Under the pieces are notes generated by a model. It was not told where the DNA came from. It was given only the letters and a program-made list of their open reading frames with translations, and did no database searches. Shown here piece by piece: positions 7,106 through 7,706 of a stretch of DNA of 7,706 nt; the first letter of the stretch is position 1; each line of letters begins with the position of its first letter. The stretch comes from an uncultured Collinsella sp. Its GTDB lineage: Bacteria; Actinomycetota; Coriobacteriia; Coriobacteriales; Coriobacteriaceae. Made by a program: the position numbers and the translations under genes. The DNA is taken from positions 1 to 7,706 of the forward strand of contig URIJ01000101.1 of assembly GCA_900547835.1 (NCBI GenBank), in the 5' to 3' direction.

Positions 7106-7140
7106 CTTACAATCGGTTTGGAAAGCAAACTGATTGTGAG
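7106..7140 (+). promoter_or_regulatory. 15-bp inverted repeat overlapping the peptidase ribosome-binding site
   Basis: CTTACAATCGGTTTG (7106-7120) and CAAACTGATTGTGAG (7126-7140) pair over 15 positions around a GAAAG loop, with 13 Watson-Crick pairs and 2 G-U pairs in plus-strand RNA. The right arm includes GAG of the GAGG sequence (7138-7141) that serves the peptidase start at 7148. A second, stronger AGGAGG (7100-7105) lies immediately before the left arm. It may be an RNA switch masking translation start or a DNA operator in the divergent promoter region. Confidence 0.55.
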
Positions 7141-7147
7141 GTTGCAT

Positions 7148-7706
7148 ATGGTTGATGAGGATTTTGCCTGGCGGCTTGCGCAGGAGCTTGTGCGGATCGA
7201 CAGCTCAGACCCGGGCGCGTATGAGGACGAGATTGAGCGCTTCATTAAGAGGCTCATTGAGCAGCAGCTGGCACAACTTGATAGTTCTGCGCTCGATGCC
7301 GTGCAGATTGAGGAGCTCGAAGTGCTGCCCGGGCGCCGCAACCTTAAAGTCACCGTGCCGGGCCAAAGCGACGAGCCGCGACTCGTCTATATCTGCCACA
7401 TGGATACCGTCACCTTGGGCGATGGCTGGGACGCAGACATCGCACCGCTTGGGGCGGTTGTGCGCGACGATAAACTCTATGGCCGCGGTGCCTGCGATAT
7501 GAAGGGTGGCCTGGCCTGCGCCATTGCCGCACTGGTCCATACGCTCGAGCGCGTGGCGGCAGAAGGCGAGCTGCCCCGCCGTGGCTTCTCACTCATTTGC
7601 TCGGTCGACGAGGAGGACTTTATGCGCGGCTCAGAGGCAGCCATCGATGCCGGCTGGGTCGGCTCGCGTGAATGGGTGCTGGACACCGAGCCCACCGACG
7701 GGCAGA
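7148..7706 (+). CDS. M20-family metallopeptidase (ArgE/DapE/carboxypeptidase type), 3' partial
   Basis: The first 186 residues are present and the window end cuts the gene. It shows the di-zinc M20 signature: CHMDTV (83-88, metal ligand H84 and catalytic D86), GRGACDMKGG (112-121, bridging D117), SVDEED (152-157, general base E155 and ligand E156) and DTEPT (179-183, probably E181 as ligand). Such cytoplasmic enzymes remove acyl groups from amino acids, as in ArgE and DapE, or cleave di- and tripeptides. The final histidine and dimerisation domain lie outside the window, so the substrate cannot be assigned. The start MVDEDFAWRLAQELVRIDSS fits the family N-terminus. GAGG sits 6 nt before the ATG, within the 3' arm of an inverted repeat. 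It is transcribed divergently from the nuclease-like gene across a 154-bp gap. Confidence 0.92.
   Translation, partial: MVDEDFAWRLAQELVRIDSSDPGAYEDEIERFIKRLIEQQLAQLDSSALDAVQIEELEVLPGRRNLKVTVPGQSDEPRLVYICHMDTVTLGDGWDADIAPLGAVVRDDKLYGRGACDMKGGLACAIAALVHTLERVAAEGELPRRGFSLICSVDEEDFMRGSEAAIDAGWVGSREWVLDTEPTDGQ

Noticed and set aside
7118..7147. An earlier TTG or GTG start for the M20 peptidase, using AGGAGG at 7100-7105.
   Set aside because: In-frame TTG (7118) and GTG (7136) exist, but they would begin inside the stem-loop and add residues not expected at the family N-terminus. ATG at 7148 with GAGG 6 nt upstream fits better.
6994..7353. N-terminal extension of the nuclease-like protein by 120 residues to an ATG at 7353.
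   Set aside because: The extension is Ser/Arg-rich, is antisense to the M20 peptidase and crosses the divergent regulatory gap, so the ATG at 6993 is preferred.

Overview
The window looks like a chromosomal segment of a high-GC gut actinobacterium of the class Coriobacteriia, most likely Collinsella or a close relative. This rests on the GC-rich coding sequence that still uses TTT freely for Phe, on the style of the SerC and SerA proteins, and on a Coriobacteriia-type orphan protein with a nuclease-like C-terminus. The genus is inferred from family knowledge; no search was run.

Layout, left to right. (1) Positions 1-122 hold the last codons of a plus-strand membrane protein. (2) Positions 123-317 are a convergent intergenic stretch with two perfect hairpins. 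(3) A minus-strand PPP-type metallophosphatase occupies 318-1157. (4) A divergent regulatory gap (1158-1410) carries a plausible minus-strand promoter and a palindrome just downstream of it. (5) A plus-strand CPA1-type cation/proton antiporter with two C-terminal RCK_C-like repeats occupies 1411-3012. A short coding-like scrap in another frame follows it (3027-3104). (6) serC (3239-4363) and serA (4433-5596) form a serine-biosynthesis pair closed by a strong intrinsic terminator (5637-5672). (7) An AT-richer gap (5597-5943) holds, on the minus strand, what looks like a small frameshifted reading frame with its own Shine-Dalgarno sequence, plus several hairpins. (8) A minus-strand gene (5944-6993) has a predicted PD-(D/E)XK-like C-terminal domain. 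(9) A divergent gap (6994-7147) contains a 12-bp perfect palindrome and a 15-bp imperfect inverted repeat. (10) A plus-strand M20 metallopeptidase begins at 7148 and is cut by the window end.

How the genes relate. SerA oxidises 3-phosphoglycerate and SerC transaminates the product, so these two genes supply two of the three steps from glycolysis to serine; no serB is present here. The antiporter, phosphatase, nuclease-like protein and peptidase show no obvious functional link to them or to each other. No CRISPR array, tRNA, rRNA, insertion sequence or complete defence system was seen. The points most worth a second look are the frameshifted AT-rich small ORF, the inverted repeat overlapping the peptidase ribosome-binding site, the orphan nuclease-like protein, and the altered active-site positions in SerA.
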